Assembly (NCBI GenBank): GCA_947561395.2
Contig: OX387187.1
Span: forward strand, 34,329,829 to 34,393,828
Direction of reading: 5' to 3'
DNA from: Buxus sempervirens
Lineage: Eukaryota; Streptophyta; Magnoliopsida; Buxales; Buxaceae
Length of the DNA: 64,000 bases
In this document: positions 22,748-32,991 of the stretch, in pieces
How the letters are laid out: each line of letters opens with the position of its first letter
Position numbering within the stretch: position 1 is the first letter of the stretch
Translations under genes and position numbers: made by a program
The notes under the pieces: model-generated
The model's database searches: none
The model's input: the letters and a program-made list of their open reading frames with translations, nothing else
Told to the model about the DNA's origin: nothing

Positions 22748-22952
22748 CTTTTATAAACTAAGGTATCCGACAGATCATGTCGGATACAAATGAAGGCCTT
22801 CTTATCCGACGAGCTACGTCAGATACAAAAGAAAAACAGAAAAAAAAGAGAAAAAAAAAGAGAGAAAAAGAAAAGAAAGAAGAGAAAAAGGAGAAAAAGA
22901 AAAGAAAAAGGAAAAAAGAAAAGAAAAAAAAAGAGAAAAAGAAAAAAAAAAG
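22748..22952 (-). promoter_or_regulatory. promoter module of the antisense PMD-like gene
   Basis: On the minus strand: a purine-rich tract (GAAAAAGA-type, 22838-22952 on the + strand), two dyads (22801-22827 and 22762-22790, TATCCGAC...GTCGGATA), then the TATA box TTTATAAAAG (22748-22757) only 4 bp beyond the last dyad. The older element has the homologous module at about 2030-2227 in the opposite orientation. Confidence 0.72.
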
Positions 22953-23340
22953 GTGCTACAAAGTCTGCTATTTTCACAAAAAAACCCTATTTTGGCTTAA
23001 AATCCACTTCACAGCCACGAGAGCTCAGGGGAATTTAGGACAACTTGGGGAAATGTGTTGGCCAAAAGGAAAATATTCATTCAATTTTTAATTTGGTTTG
23101 ATAAAAAAATCAGTTTTCAAAAAAATCTTATTTTGGGCTTAAAATCCACTTCATAGCCACGAGAGCTCAGTGGAATTTAAGATATCTTAGAGAGATGCCC
23201 CCCTTAAAGTTAGGCCTTTTTGGTAAATCTTCACCCAAAAATTATTTTGCAAAATTGAATTGAACCAAGCAAATCATGGTTAAGGGAGTGCAATTTGGGC
23301 TTGTCTAATCTTTGCAGCTCATTGCTTTGCAACTCTCGCA
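22953..23340. other. region before the polypurine tract
   Basis: Contains two diverged copies of a phrase with TTAAAATCCACTTCA.AGCCACGAGAGCTCAG (near 22998 and 23138). A related copy lies in reverse at about 1890-1930 in the older element. No gene seen. Confidence 0.5.
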
Positions 23341-23352
23341 AAGAGGGGCAGT
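23341..23352 (+). promoter_or_regulatory. polypurine tract
   Basis: AAGAGGGGCAGT immediately before the 3' LTR. It is the site where plus-strand DNA synthesis starts and it defines the U3 end. The older element has the same tract on the minus strand at 1714-1727. Confidence 0.85.
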
Positions 23353-25048
23353 TGTAGACACCCCCAAATTGCACAGTAAAAATGATGAAAAATTGGCAAA
23401 AATCATTTTTTCCTTTGAAACCAGCACAAATTTTGAGAAATAGGCACTTTTTCTTGTATCCGACAACTCAGGTCGGATACAAGCATATTCTTTCATATCT
23501 GACAGAAGTTGTTGGATATAAGCAGATGTTAATGTATCCAACGACATATGTCGGATACATATATGTGCTCTTGTATCCGACCTGATATGTCCGATACAAG
23601 CTTTTTGCTCAAAATTAGGGTTTTTCGAGAGTTTTCACTTTTTACCATCATATCCTTCATTAAAGGAGTGGAAATCTCGAAAATAGCCTTAGGGTTAAGA
23701 TTGGTGGGCTCTAGACATTATTTTGTGTCTACCATCATGCGAATCCTAACCCTAGCCTTAGCCTATAAATAGGAGGCTCCTCCTTAAGCAAATGGCCAAT
23801 AAGTTTGAGATTGAAGAGCTCCAAGTGAAGAAGGAAACCGCTGCCGCACTGCTTCCAGAACCCAGGTAAGCCTAAACCCCTCTTTATTTTTCTGTCTTTA
23901 CATTCTAGAGTTAGTTCTTTTCTTCTACCCTTTTGTAGAATAAGGCCTATTCTGTGTGTATGCAAACCCTTCCTCTACTCAAAGTACCTCAAGACTCCCC
24001 CTAGCCGTAAAACATGAAGGCGGGATCTAGGGGAAACGAGACTGAGGATTGATCCTTAGTGCTAGAACCTTGTTGAATAGCCCTTTGATTCTATGGAAAC
24101 CGTTTCATATTCAAAGTACTCCAAGATTATCTCAAAGAACCGTTAAACGGGGAGAGAGAACTAAGGGAAACGAGAATGGAACGGAACCCTAGGTTGTTTT
24201 AGAACCCCATTTGATTGATATGAATGCATGCTATATGTCGTTATGTTATTGAAGAAATGATTTTTACACATACACACATAGCACTTGCTTTTGTCGGAAT
24301 CGGCTTATATTTCGGATTTATTGCATTCATTGTGATAGATCTGGAATAAATAGCCCCTAACAATTCTGGGATATTTCTTAATGGTTTTCAACATGATTTC
24401 AAACAAGTATTGAAGACCTCTAGGTCTAACCTCTCGGTTTCGGGCATTTTGGCTCAATTCTAGGGTTTTTTGGCATATTCTTTCCAATAAGAGGGAATGG
24501 TGAGCCAAGCTTGTGCCCTATTTCTTCCTAGAGGTTCTTCAACTTTGTTTAAATGATTTTGATTCATGTTGCACGGATCACACATACCTTATCACTGTTT
24601 TGAGTTGATTTTCTTTAAAAATGCTGAAACTGGACTGCAGCTGTGCCCCCTACTTCGGACACTCGTAACTTCATCGTCCGGATGAATTTTGGAGTGATTT
24701 CAGAGCCATGGGAAAGGTGAGGCTATCTAGTTTATACTTGTAAAATTTCATTAATTTTTATCAAGTGGATTTTTGACACCTCTCAGTTGAAGTTGATAGG
24801 TCAGTTCAAGTCTGATTGTAGAACCTGTCACTTCAACTGAGCACCATGTGTTCGTTTTAAGTCCGATTCAAGTGATTCTTGTTTTTGAGTTTTCCTTTGG
24901 AAGTCTAATTTCAAACCCAGTTGGTTTCATAATTTTTTGACTCCATTTGTGTCATTGGTATCAGATTTACTCAGAACTATTCAAGAGCACTTTTCTGGGT
25001 AAATCTGTGATCTTCGGGGCCTGTTCGTGAGGTCACCCAAGGCACATC
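23353..25048 (+). repeat. 3' LTR, truncated
   Basis: Matches the 5' LTR from its first base (TGTAGACACCCC) for about 1.7 kb, to the position equivalent to about 4185. It includes the dyads, the TATA box (23762) and the conserved block near 24002. The last 0.8 kb of the LTR, including the U5 end, is missing. At 25049-25053 (CGAAT) it joins an inverted LTR copy. Confidence 0.93.
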
Positions 25049-26564
25049 CGAATCGAACTTAAAACGAACACATGGCGCTCAGTCAAAGTGACAGGTTCCG
25101 CAATCTGGCCTGAATTGACCTATCAACTTCGACTGAGATGTGTCAAAAATCCACTTGATAAAAATTAATGAAATTTTACAAGTATAAACTAGACAGCCTC
25201 ACCTTTCCCATGGCTCTGAAATCACTCCAAAATTCATCCGGACGATGAAGTCACGAGTGTCCGAAGTTGGGGGCACAGCTGCAGTCCAGTTTCAGCATTT
25301 TTAAAGAAAATCAACTCAAAACAGTGATAAGGTGTGTGTGATCCGTGCAACATGAATCAAAATCATTTAAACAAAGTTGAAGAACCTCTAGGAAGAAATA
25401 AGGCACAAGCTTGGCTCACCATTCCCTCTTATTGGAAAGAATATGCCAAAAAACCCCAGAATTGAGCCAAAATGCCCGAAACCGAGAGGTTAGACCTAGA
25501 GGTTTTCAATACTTGTTTGAAATCATGTTGAAAACCATTAAGAAATATCCCAGAATTGTTTGGGGCTATTTATTCCAAATCTATCACAATGAATGCAATA
25601 AATCTGAAATATAATCCGATTCGACAAAAGCAAGTGCTATGTGTGTATGTGTAAAAATCATTTCTTCAATAATGTAACGACATATAGCATGCATTCATAT
25701 CAATCAAATGGGGTTCTAAAACAACCTAGGGTTCCCTTCCATTCTCGTTTCCCTTATTTCTCTCTCCCCGTTTAACGGTTCTTTGAGATAATCTTGGAGT
25801 ACTTTGAATATGAAACGGTTTCCATAGAATCAAAGGGCTATTCAACAAGGTTCTAGCACTAAGGATCAATCCTCAGTCTTGTTTCCCCTAGATCCCGCCT
25901 TCATGTTTTACGGCTAGGGGAAGTCTTGAGGTACTTTGAGTAGAGGAAGGATTTGCATACACACAGAATAGGCCTTATTCTACAGAAGGGTAGAAGAAAA
26001 GAACTAACTCTAGAATGTAAATACAGAAAAATAAAGAGGGATTTAGGCTTACCTGGGTTCTGGAAGTAGTGCGGCAGTGGTTCCCTTCTTCACTCGGAGC
26101 TCTTCAATCTCCAACTTATTGGCCATTTGCTTAAGGAGGAGCCTCCTATTTATAGGCAAAGGCTAGGGTTAGAGTTTGCATGATGGTAGACAAAAAATAA
26201 TGTCTAGAGCCCACCAACCTTAACCCTAAGGCCATTTCCGAGATTTCCACTCCTTTGATGAAGTATGATGGTAAAAAGTGAAAACTCTCAGAAAACCCTA
26301 ATTTTGAGCAAAAAGCTTGTATCCGACATATCAGGTCGGATACAAGAGCACATATATGTATCCGACATATGTCGTTGGATACATTAACATCTGCTTATAT
26401 CCGACAACTTCTGTCGGATATGAAAGAATATGCTTGTATCCCACCTGAGTTGTCGGATATAAGAAAAAAATGCCTATTTCTCAAATTTTGTGCTGGTTTC
26501 AAAGGAAAGAATGAATTTTGCCAATTATTCATCATTTTTACTGTGCAATTTGGGGGTGTCTACA
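25049..26564 (-). repeat. inverted copy of the first 1.5 kb of the LTR
   Basis: Reverse complement of 23353-24869, ending TGTCTACA at 26564, exactly at the element's right edge and next to the CCGGC duplication. It forms a near-palindrome of about 1.5-kb arms with a loop of about 180 bp (24870-25048). Its readable frame (25411-25614) is closer to the 3' LTR (24305-24508) than to the 5' LTR (3442-3645): three of 67 codons differ in meaning against about five. Near the junction (25060-25130) the arms are more diverged. It carries its own TATA box (minus, 26147-26156). Confidence 0.93.
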
Positions 26565-27572
26565 CCGGCGCCATCGTGGTAACCTTCGGTGGTACTCCAT
26601 CTATGTTTCGGCGGCTTAGGCAACACTCCCTTCACGCTTGCAATCGGTTGCTCATCTCTCCACTGTGCTTGCCAATCAAACAGGATTGGTGAGCAGATAT
26701 GAGACTTTTTTTCTTTTTCTTTTTTGCTGTGTTGAATCTCTCAATACTTGATTGACTGCATATCACGGGTTCCACTTTAGAAATCTTGATTAGATAAAGC
26801 TTGTAGGTTTGGTAATGTCCTCAAATTGACAGTAACTAAGAACATCGAATTGTCTGTCGGTGATGATTTCCAACTGAATTGCTTACTTCAAATTGAATTG
26901 CATGATGTTCAGATTGTACAATTCAAATGCTTCTGATCATTTTAGTATATTTCAAACTGAATTGCCGGTGGTAAAAAAATTTGCTCATTTTCATATTTGA
27001 TCCAAATACCATGCTGTGATCTGTTATTTTTTTTTCTTTTTTTCCGCAATCTGCCTTGACTTTCCAATCCAATTTTAGTATACTTCTGCTCATGGTGGTG
27101 CTTCAACTGCCAGGATCTTTCCATGATTTGCCTTATGGATTCCATGATTAATTCACATACCAATCTTTCCAAGATTGGTATGTGAATCAATCTTGGTAGT
27201 CTTTAAAGTATCCTTACAATTCCTGATTTGTATTCTGAAATTCTTTGAGACTGATTTTATGAAATTCCTGCTTTGATCACCGATCAACTAGGACCTTTTT
27301 ATGCAATATTGATCTTTTCACTTTGCTTTTGAGTTGCATATCTGTTCTACTTTCCTGAGTACATCCGGTAATCCTAAAATCACAACAAATTAAGAGAGAT
27401 TAAGTCGTGTAGAGATCTTCAGGATCAGTGGGAATACTTAGGGGATAAAATAAAAATTCCTGATAAAACAATTAAGCAAAAATTTGTAGTTAAATAGAAA
27501 TATAAAACACTTCCCTGTTACTTGTAGATGGCTAGAGGTCGTTCCCGTGTGCGAGAGGAGGTTGATCCATCG
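26565..27572 (-). mobile_element. older Tat-type element, continuation right of the insertion
   Basis: Starts with the second copy of CCGGC and carries on the sequence of 2490. On the + strand it holds the rest of the PMD-like gene leader, the leader intron (about 26688-27527) and the first codons of that gene (ATG 27528, MARGRSRVREEVDPS), which match the younger copy at 21472. Homology stops abruptly at 27572, so the rest of the older element is lost. Confidence 0.85.
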
Positions 27573-27947
27573 TATGCTTCGTGATTGTTCAACGACAAAC
27601 TATTAGTATCCCTCGATTAATAGAATTGTATCCCACACGAATATACATTGTATCTACTGATTCATAGGATTATATCCCATGACAGATTAATCGAAATTTA
27701 AAGCCTCGATGAACATTTCAATTTCAATAAAATTCATCGATTAATCGGAAATATTAACAATCAACGGTCCATATTTCATCGAAAATTGTGCCACTAGGTG
27801 AGTCAAAGGATGAAAGTGCAATTAATCAAATTCCTTGTGATTAACGGGGATGTATGCGATTAATCGAAAGTTGTTGATACCAGTACACAAGTGATACCGG
27901 TATCACCTGAAAAGTTGCATTGTCAATAAGGTTACTAAACTGACTTT
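27573..27947. other. AT-rich stretch without a gene
   Basis: Contains several copies of a short phrase ATTAATCG/CGATTAAT (about 27615-27870), in both directions. No gene is seen; it may be the end of an unidentified mobile element. Confidence 0.35.
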
Positions 27948-28345
27948 TTAGAATTTTTTAACTTTTCTACTTTGAAAAGTTATACCAAACAGCGTCTTAG
28001 AAAAAACAAATGCTTTAGCAGTTTGCTTTGGCATAATCACATCTCCACTTACGTACAATGGTGCTCGTAACAGGAGAGTCCGCATGCTTGGTAGATTTTT
28101 TATAACTTCTGTACTTCTTAGGAGGGAACCTTCTAATTGTAGTGATAAGTATCTCAAGTGGATTAAGCTGACCAATTGCTTGAGACTGTTTGTTGCAATC
28201 CAAAAGTTGTTGAAATTTGAAGTCCACCAAAATCGTTTCCAATTTGAGTACTAGATATGTCCCACCTGATCTAGAAAAGTATGGAAGAGACTTGGTGTGT
28301 GGATTCACATTGCCCCAATGCCACAGTCAAACTTTTCGCTTGCAT
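27948..28345 (-). pseudogene. NLR (NB-LRR) leucine-rich repeat remnant
   Basis: On the minus strand, VNPHTKSLPYFSRSG precedes YLVLKLETILVDFKF. After a frameshift comes MVSLIHLRYLSLQLEG, then VIKNLPSMRTLLLRAP. The phrase L..LIHLRYLSL followed by LP and L..L..L is the typical start of the LRR part of plant NLR immune receptors. No NB-ARC domain is present. Short, frameshifted and isolated, so it is a remnant. Moderate confidence, as only LRR-like phrases support it. Confidence 0.5.
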
Positions 28346-28976
28346 AAAAACGACCATGCAGCGCTATAAATGTCACCTAGCTATAGCCAGCCTTACAAGT
28401 TCATAATGCAGCTTTTCACAAAAGCCCTTACACAAAAAATCCATATTCATTAATAAAAAGGATAAAATAGTCAAAAATTCCCTCAAATCTTTTAAAATCT
28501 AACAATCAGTTTTACAAGTTGCAACTGTTCCCTCCCACTACATGCAACCCTGCTAGTAAGAATAAAATAAAGATACATCGACCTAGTATTATGTCAAGTC
28601 TCACCTATTTAGTTTTTTGAGCATTTCCATCTTTTTTGTCCTTGTTCTTATTCCGATTCTGCAAGATCATGGGTAGTGGGCTGATTGCATTGATCTTAAA
28701 AATCTGAATTTTGGAAGATCGATATTCATTTAATTTGGACATATGTGATTGGTATTGCCTTGCAAGATCATATTGGATCTTACAAGTTTTAAAGACAAAA
28801 GCAACGTGATATACCTCAAATAATTAAATACCACAGAATACATAAAGCTTATTTTGTAAATTGATAGAATGTCTTAATACCCAAATCCTATGCCAACCAT
28901 ATTATCAGAAAACAAATTAAGTAGAAATGAAACATTATTTATCCGTTGCAGAAGAACAAATATATGTAGTTCATCA
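28346..28976. other. intergenic, 3' flank of lectin A1
   Basis: AT-rich. The part from about 28850 is the 3' untranslated region of lectin A1, with the phrase AGAACAAATATATGTAGTTC (28953-28972) that recurs next to lectin A2 (52818) and in the ghost copy (50461). Nothing else recognised. Confidence 0.5.
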
Positions 28977-29399
28977 TCACAGCAAGCGCCTCCTACTCTG
29001 AACTGTGTTTGTTGCCCACACAGCTGCACCATAGATCACCACGTTGCCGTCCGTCTGAACGATCAAGCGGTAGTTGTTCGGACCACGGGCAGTATTGCTT
29101 GTCCACAAGGTGTTGGTGCCAGAGAGGATGACGAGGTTCCCGTTGTTCAGTAAGGTGACCCTGCAGGATGTGCCTCTGCCATTAGTGCGAGAAGACCATA
29201 GAGCTCTGTTCTGGTTCACATACAACACGAGGTTACAGTCTGCCTGCATTATGAACTTGTAAGGGCCGTTCTCGAGGAACTCGCCGGAGTTCAGGTTCTC
29301 TCCGTTGAAGAGCATGTCTTCGGCCATTGCACCATTAAAGAGCAAGACAGCAACAACAGCCAATCCAATGAATGATACCTTGTTGACAGCCTGCGCCAT
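28977..29399 (-). CDS. GNA-type mannose-binding lectin A1
   Basis: A secreted single-domain lectin of 140 residues. The start is set at MAQAVNKV (29399): it opens a signal peptide (about residues 1-27, ending NGAMA), whereas the longer open frame to 29546 would place a Ser-rich stretch in front and overlap the TATA box. The domain follows the beta-prism II plan with three QxDxNxVxY-type sites. The first (QADCNLVLY) and third (QTDGNVVIY) are complete; the middle one (NNGNLVILS) is degenerate. Two Cys (QADCN, GTSCR) are placed for the family's disulfide. The tail NTVQSRRRLL looks like a short C-terminal propeptide. Single exon, like most of the family. Such lectins bind mannose glycans and often serve in storage or defence; that role is inferred. 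Intact. Confidence 0.9.
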   Translation of the reverse strand: MAQAVNKVSFIGLAVVAVLLFNGAMAEDMLFNGENLNSGEFLENGPYKFIMQADCNLVLYVNQNRALWSSRTNGRGTSCRVTLLNNGNLVILSGTNTLWTSNTARGPNNYRLIVQTDGNVVIYGAAVWATNTVQSRRRLL

Positions 29400-29513
29400 T
29401 ATGGAGCCATATAGTAGTAGATTCAGGCAAGGAAGTGATGAAGAAGAAGATGGTGATGATGACGATAAGGCTGATGAATGAAAGACGAGATGAGATGGGA
29501 GGCGAGTAGATTT

Positions 29514-29521
29514 CTTATATA
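29514..29521 (-). promoter_or_regulatory. TATA box of lectin A1
   Basis: TATATAAG on the minus strand, about 115 bp before the start codon. The same box lies before lectin A2 (53335-53342), lectin B2 (49143-49150) and the displaced promoter of B1 (38017-38024). Confidence 0.7.
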
Positions 29522-29546
29522 GACAAAATAAGGAGGAAAATATCAA

Positions 29547-31630
29547 GATTTATTTCATGATGTTAGACAAAGTCCTTACAAGTTGCTATATACATAGCTG
29601 TGTGATTGACCGTTGAAAGAAGGAGAAGAAAATGTCTTAAATTAGTTTTAAGTGATAATTTTTCAACATAATTGAGATTCAGTTGTACAATTCTTCGTAA
29701 ATGGAAATTAGTGATACTTGAAAAATGTCGCCAAAAGACCTGCAAGCAAATCTTCCTTGTAACTTAAATGATACTGGTTTTCAATTATTTTTAAAAAGTA
29801 ACACTAATTCACAATTACCAAGATTCTTGTGACTGAATCTGAATTATTTGGAAAAATATCACATAAAATAAATTCTCCCATCTTATACAGAAGAAATAAT
29901 AATGATGATAATAAACAAATAATAAAATAATGAGAAGAAATAATAAGAAGCAGAAAAGTCAATGATTTAGTATTAATTTGACCACCACCCAGAGCCAGAG
30001 GACAAGGTGAATCTTAATTCGTTGTCACTTGGGCCGAAAGAATTTTGTTTTGCATTACAAGGACCATCAGAAACACTGCCGGTGGGCCGGCCCGACGTGA
30101 CCCCACTATTCTAGCCGCTTGAGCCTAATCGCTCTCCCATCTTTTAAACTAAAATGTTAAAGGCTTGTGGGTGAGAATCAAACCAGAAATCTGTGCTACT
30201 AAAGCCAACTCTAGTGAATATTTCCCACGAATACTCTCTTCCTTTTCCTTCCAATAAATCCCTCCACAACATATAAAAACTCCAAATAAAATCACAATCC
30301 TAATCCACTTTCTAACTTAAACCACGTACTTTGATGCTGTGCATTTATCACCAATAAATACAATTATTTGCAAACAAAACTACCTAAAGAGGTATATCGA
30401 CGTGCCTCCACTAGTTCATTAAATGGATTCATATTATAACCAACCGGGTGCACGTTGCACGTATGAAGAAAGGGAGGAACAGTTTAGCAATTTATTATTC
30501 TATTTCTTAAAATTGAGAGAATTTTGACTATTGTACCCTTTTGCTAATAAATTTTGACAACAATACGTATGGATATATTGTTTTGGAAACTTGCACATTT
30601 TAGTTGGCGTGATTCCCAAGGAGGCGCCTCACGTTTTATATAGTATAGATAATGGTGTATTATATAACTATATTGTTTCATGTATATATGTTAATTATAT
30701 ACATACTAAATTATATTAAGTATAACAAAAATACATTGTTATTTAAGTAATAACTTCCGTCAAGCTATAACTTATTATATATGCACTTATATATAAGTGT
30801 ATATATATTAATGCTTTAAGTTATTAAGTAACTATGTATATGTTTTGATATATAATAAGACCGAGTATACACACACGTATATATACATGCATGATATACT
30901 TAATAAAAATAAATTGAATAACTGTATTTTAAGTAGATAAGTATACTTTAAGTATATATATACTAAGTATGTGTTAGAACAAATAACATCCCTAAACACT
31001 GGATATCAAAACAAGGCTGATGAAGTAGCTTCGTAACCCGAAATGTGGACTATACAGCCTCTATCTACATTTTTGTTTACAACATTCAAGGAGTGCCGTT
31101 CAATGTGAGTCCTACTCAAAAAATAAAAACTAAAAAAATGGATGAACAATAAGTGAATGGCATCTTATACATGCTGCAAATAACATTGTAGATAGAGGCT
31201 GCACAGTCCCTCATCCGTCTGCAAACACAGTTGGGTTTGGTTTTTCGGATTTTGGATTCGCCATTACCTATTGAGTTTTACTAGTCACCCGTTTTGGTCT
31301 GTGGTCTCTCCAAGTACCAACTAAGTGACTCAGTTATTATATATAATCATTCAAACTGCAAAGCTTTCAAGAAACTAAATTAATATATATCAAAGCATTA
31401 GGGATGTGGGAAACATTCTTCCTGAACAAGAAATTAAACCAACAAACAAGTGACCAAGTACATTTCACATTTTCAATTACTCGCTCTGTTTATTGTACAA
31501 AAAGAGTTCAAGACCTTAAACAAGAGATCCAAGTATGGAGCATTGCTTATTTTCACTCTCAACCTGAAAGACTTTTAAACCAAAACACACAATCCCCATG
31601 AGAAGCAACACATATAGAACATCACATCTT
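29547..31630. other. upstream flank of lectin A1 (duplicated block)
   Basis: No gene seen. It resembles 53343-54945, the upstream flank of lectin A2: shared phrases include CACTGCCGGTGG/CATTGCCGGTGG (30080/53977), GTGCACGTTGCACGTA against GTGCACGTGCAG (30448/54320), and GGATATCAAAACAAGGC against GGATATCGAAACAAGGC (31001/54907). The middle (30650-30960) is AT-rich with TATATA runs. From about 31380 the sequence resembles the 3' flank of lectin B2 (48350 onwards). Confidence 0.65.
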
Positions 31631-31632
31631 AT

Positions 31633-32059
31633 TTAAAACAGTCTTCTCTTGCTTTGCCTCTGAATTGTGTTTGTAGCCCAAAGAGCAGCACCATATATAA
31701 CAACATTTCCATCTTTCTGAACGATCAGACGGTAATTGTTGGGACCGCGGGGGGTGTTACTAGCTCGTCCACATGATGTCGGAGCCGGAAAAGATGACAA
31801 GGTTGCCGTTGTTTTGTAGGGTAACCCTACAAGCCGAGCCTCTGCCGTTGGTGCGAGAAGACCAGAGTGCATGGTTCTGGTTCACTTACAACACAAGGTT
31901 GTAATCTGATTGCATTATAAACTTGTAAGGCCCATTTTCGAAGAATTCGTTTGTGTTCAGGCTCTCGCCATTGAAGAGCATGTCCTCTGCAATTGCACCA
32001 TTGATGAGTAAGACTGATAGGACTACAAGATATGATATGGGGTTGAGTATCTTTGTCAT
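31633..32059 (-). pseudogene. GNA-type lectin B1, broken
   Basis: The copy starts MTKILNPISY at 32059 with a signal peptide like that of B2. The first sugar site has a stop (TAA, about 31888) at the Tyr of the QxDxNxVxY motif. Near 31760, after WTS, a 4-base gain (TAGC-like) shifts the frame and gives immediate stops. The rest (GPNNYRLIVQKDGNVVIYG, then NTIQRQSKRRLF) is readable in another frame. Only 15 bp upstream of its ATG lies the end of a CACTA element, which cuts it off from its promoter (TATA at 38017). Closest to lectin B2 in signal peptide and flanks. Non-functional. Confidence 0.9.
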
Positions 32060-32991
32060 TGAAGTCTCTTAATTCACTACAAAAAAAGTAGGCTTTAGTG
32101 ACGTTTTATAAATGTCACTAATGCTTCACAAAACGTCACTAAAACATCAGTGACGTTTACATTAAACGTCAATGATAATGGCGTCACTAATTGTTTTAGT
32201 GACGCTCTTGTAAAACGTCATTAAATTTTCTAACTATAGTGACATTTATTTAGATTTTAAGTGACGTTTATATATGTCACAAATTCATTTACATAATTAT
32301 TAATAATGATTATTAATTATTTATTAATGACGTTTACCACATAAGTTAGTGACGTTTATTAGAATATTTAATGACATTTATATACATCACAAATGCATTA
32401 TAGTGACACTTAAAAACGTCATTAATGACATTTATATACATTGCCAATTCAATTTAATTGACATTTAGAAAACGTCACTAAACACTTGAAAAAACGTCAT
32501 TAATTTACTATATTTTAATGTCAATTTGATCCAAATTTTGTGACGGTTTAGACATGCCACAAATGCTTCTTTTTTGTTTAAAGCCATTTTATGATTTATG
32601 GTAGTTTTAAAAGTCAGGCTATTTGCTTCAAAATTGGAAATCTTTACGTACATAAATCATATAAATTCAAAATGCCATTTAATCAACATCATCTACATAA
32701 AGAGTTATCAAATAAAAATTACAAGTCTCCATTTCCAAAAAATAATAATAATAATCCATTTACATTAAAAATAGAAATTCCTTCTATATAAGTCACTTCA
32801 TTCCTATAATCCAAACAACGATATACAGTAGAAAGAAAAGCTACATCAGTGAAATAATTAACTAGATGGTCTTCTCGTTGATTAAATTGGAATCCTTGTT
32901 CAATTAAGAAAAAACGAAATCATTAATACCCAAAAAAGAATTTGCAAGAAACAAGGAATCCAGATTGGAAATAATTATATTTCTGTACTGC

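Larger units (their letters stand above)
2491..26564 (+). mobile_element. Tat/Ogre-type Ty3-gypsy retrotransposon with fold-back 3' end
   Basis: An insertion of 24.07 kb flanked by the 5-bp target duplication CCGGC (2486-2490 and 26565-26569). Outside it, the older minus-strand element continues without a gap. Layout: 5' LTR, tRNA-Arg-type primer site, long repeat-rich leader, gag, protease with G-patch, RT, RNase H, second RNase H and integrase, all on the + strand. Two antisense genes, a polypurine tract and a truncated 3' LTR with an inverted copy follow. Dual RNase H, a tRNA-Arg primer site and antisense extra genes between pol and the 3' LTR are known traits of the Tat lineage. The reading frames carry many stops and frameshifts, so the copy cannot make its own proteins. 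Both outer ends are U3 termini (TGTAGACACC at left and its complement at right) instead of the normal U3 and U5 pair. Confidence 0.93.

Noticed and set aside
22777-23091. Open frames rich in Lys/Glu/Arg over the GA tract (also 2092-2382 over the CT tract)
   Set aside because: They are translations of simple purine or pyrimidine runs within a promoter module and have no domain.
24305-25614. Matching 67-residue open frames at 3442-3645, 24305-24508 and 25411-25614
   Set aside because: They are three copies of the same LTR stretch. The frame stays open by shared descent; it has no start context or domain.
25049-26564. Inverted LTR as an independent solo LTR of another element
   Set aside because: It lacks its U5 end and its own target duplication. 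Its outer end shares the CCGGC duplication with the left end of the + element, so one insertion event explains both.
2491-26564. Autonomous, currently active retrotransposon
   Set aside because: gag, pol and both antisense genes carry stops and frameshifts, the 3' LTR lacks U5, and the second RNase H lacks a catalytic Asp.
28977-29546. Longer lectin A1 product starting at 29546
   Set aside because: That Met lies upstream of the TATA box (29514-29521) and would bury the signal peptide. A2 and B2 support the start at 29399.
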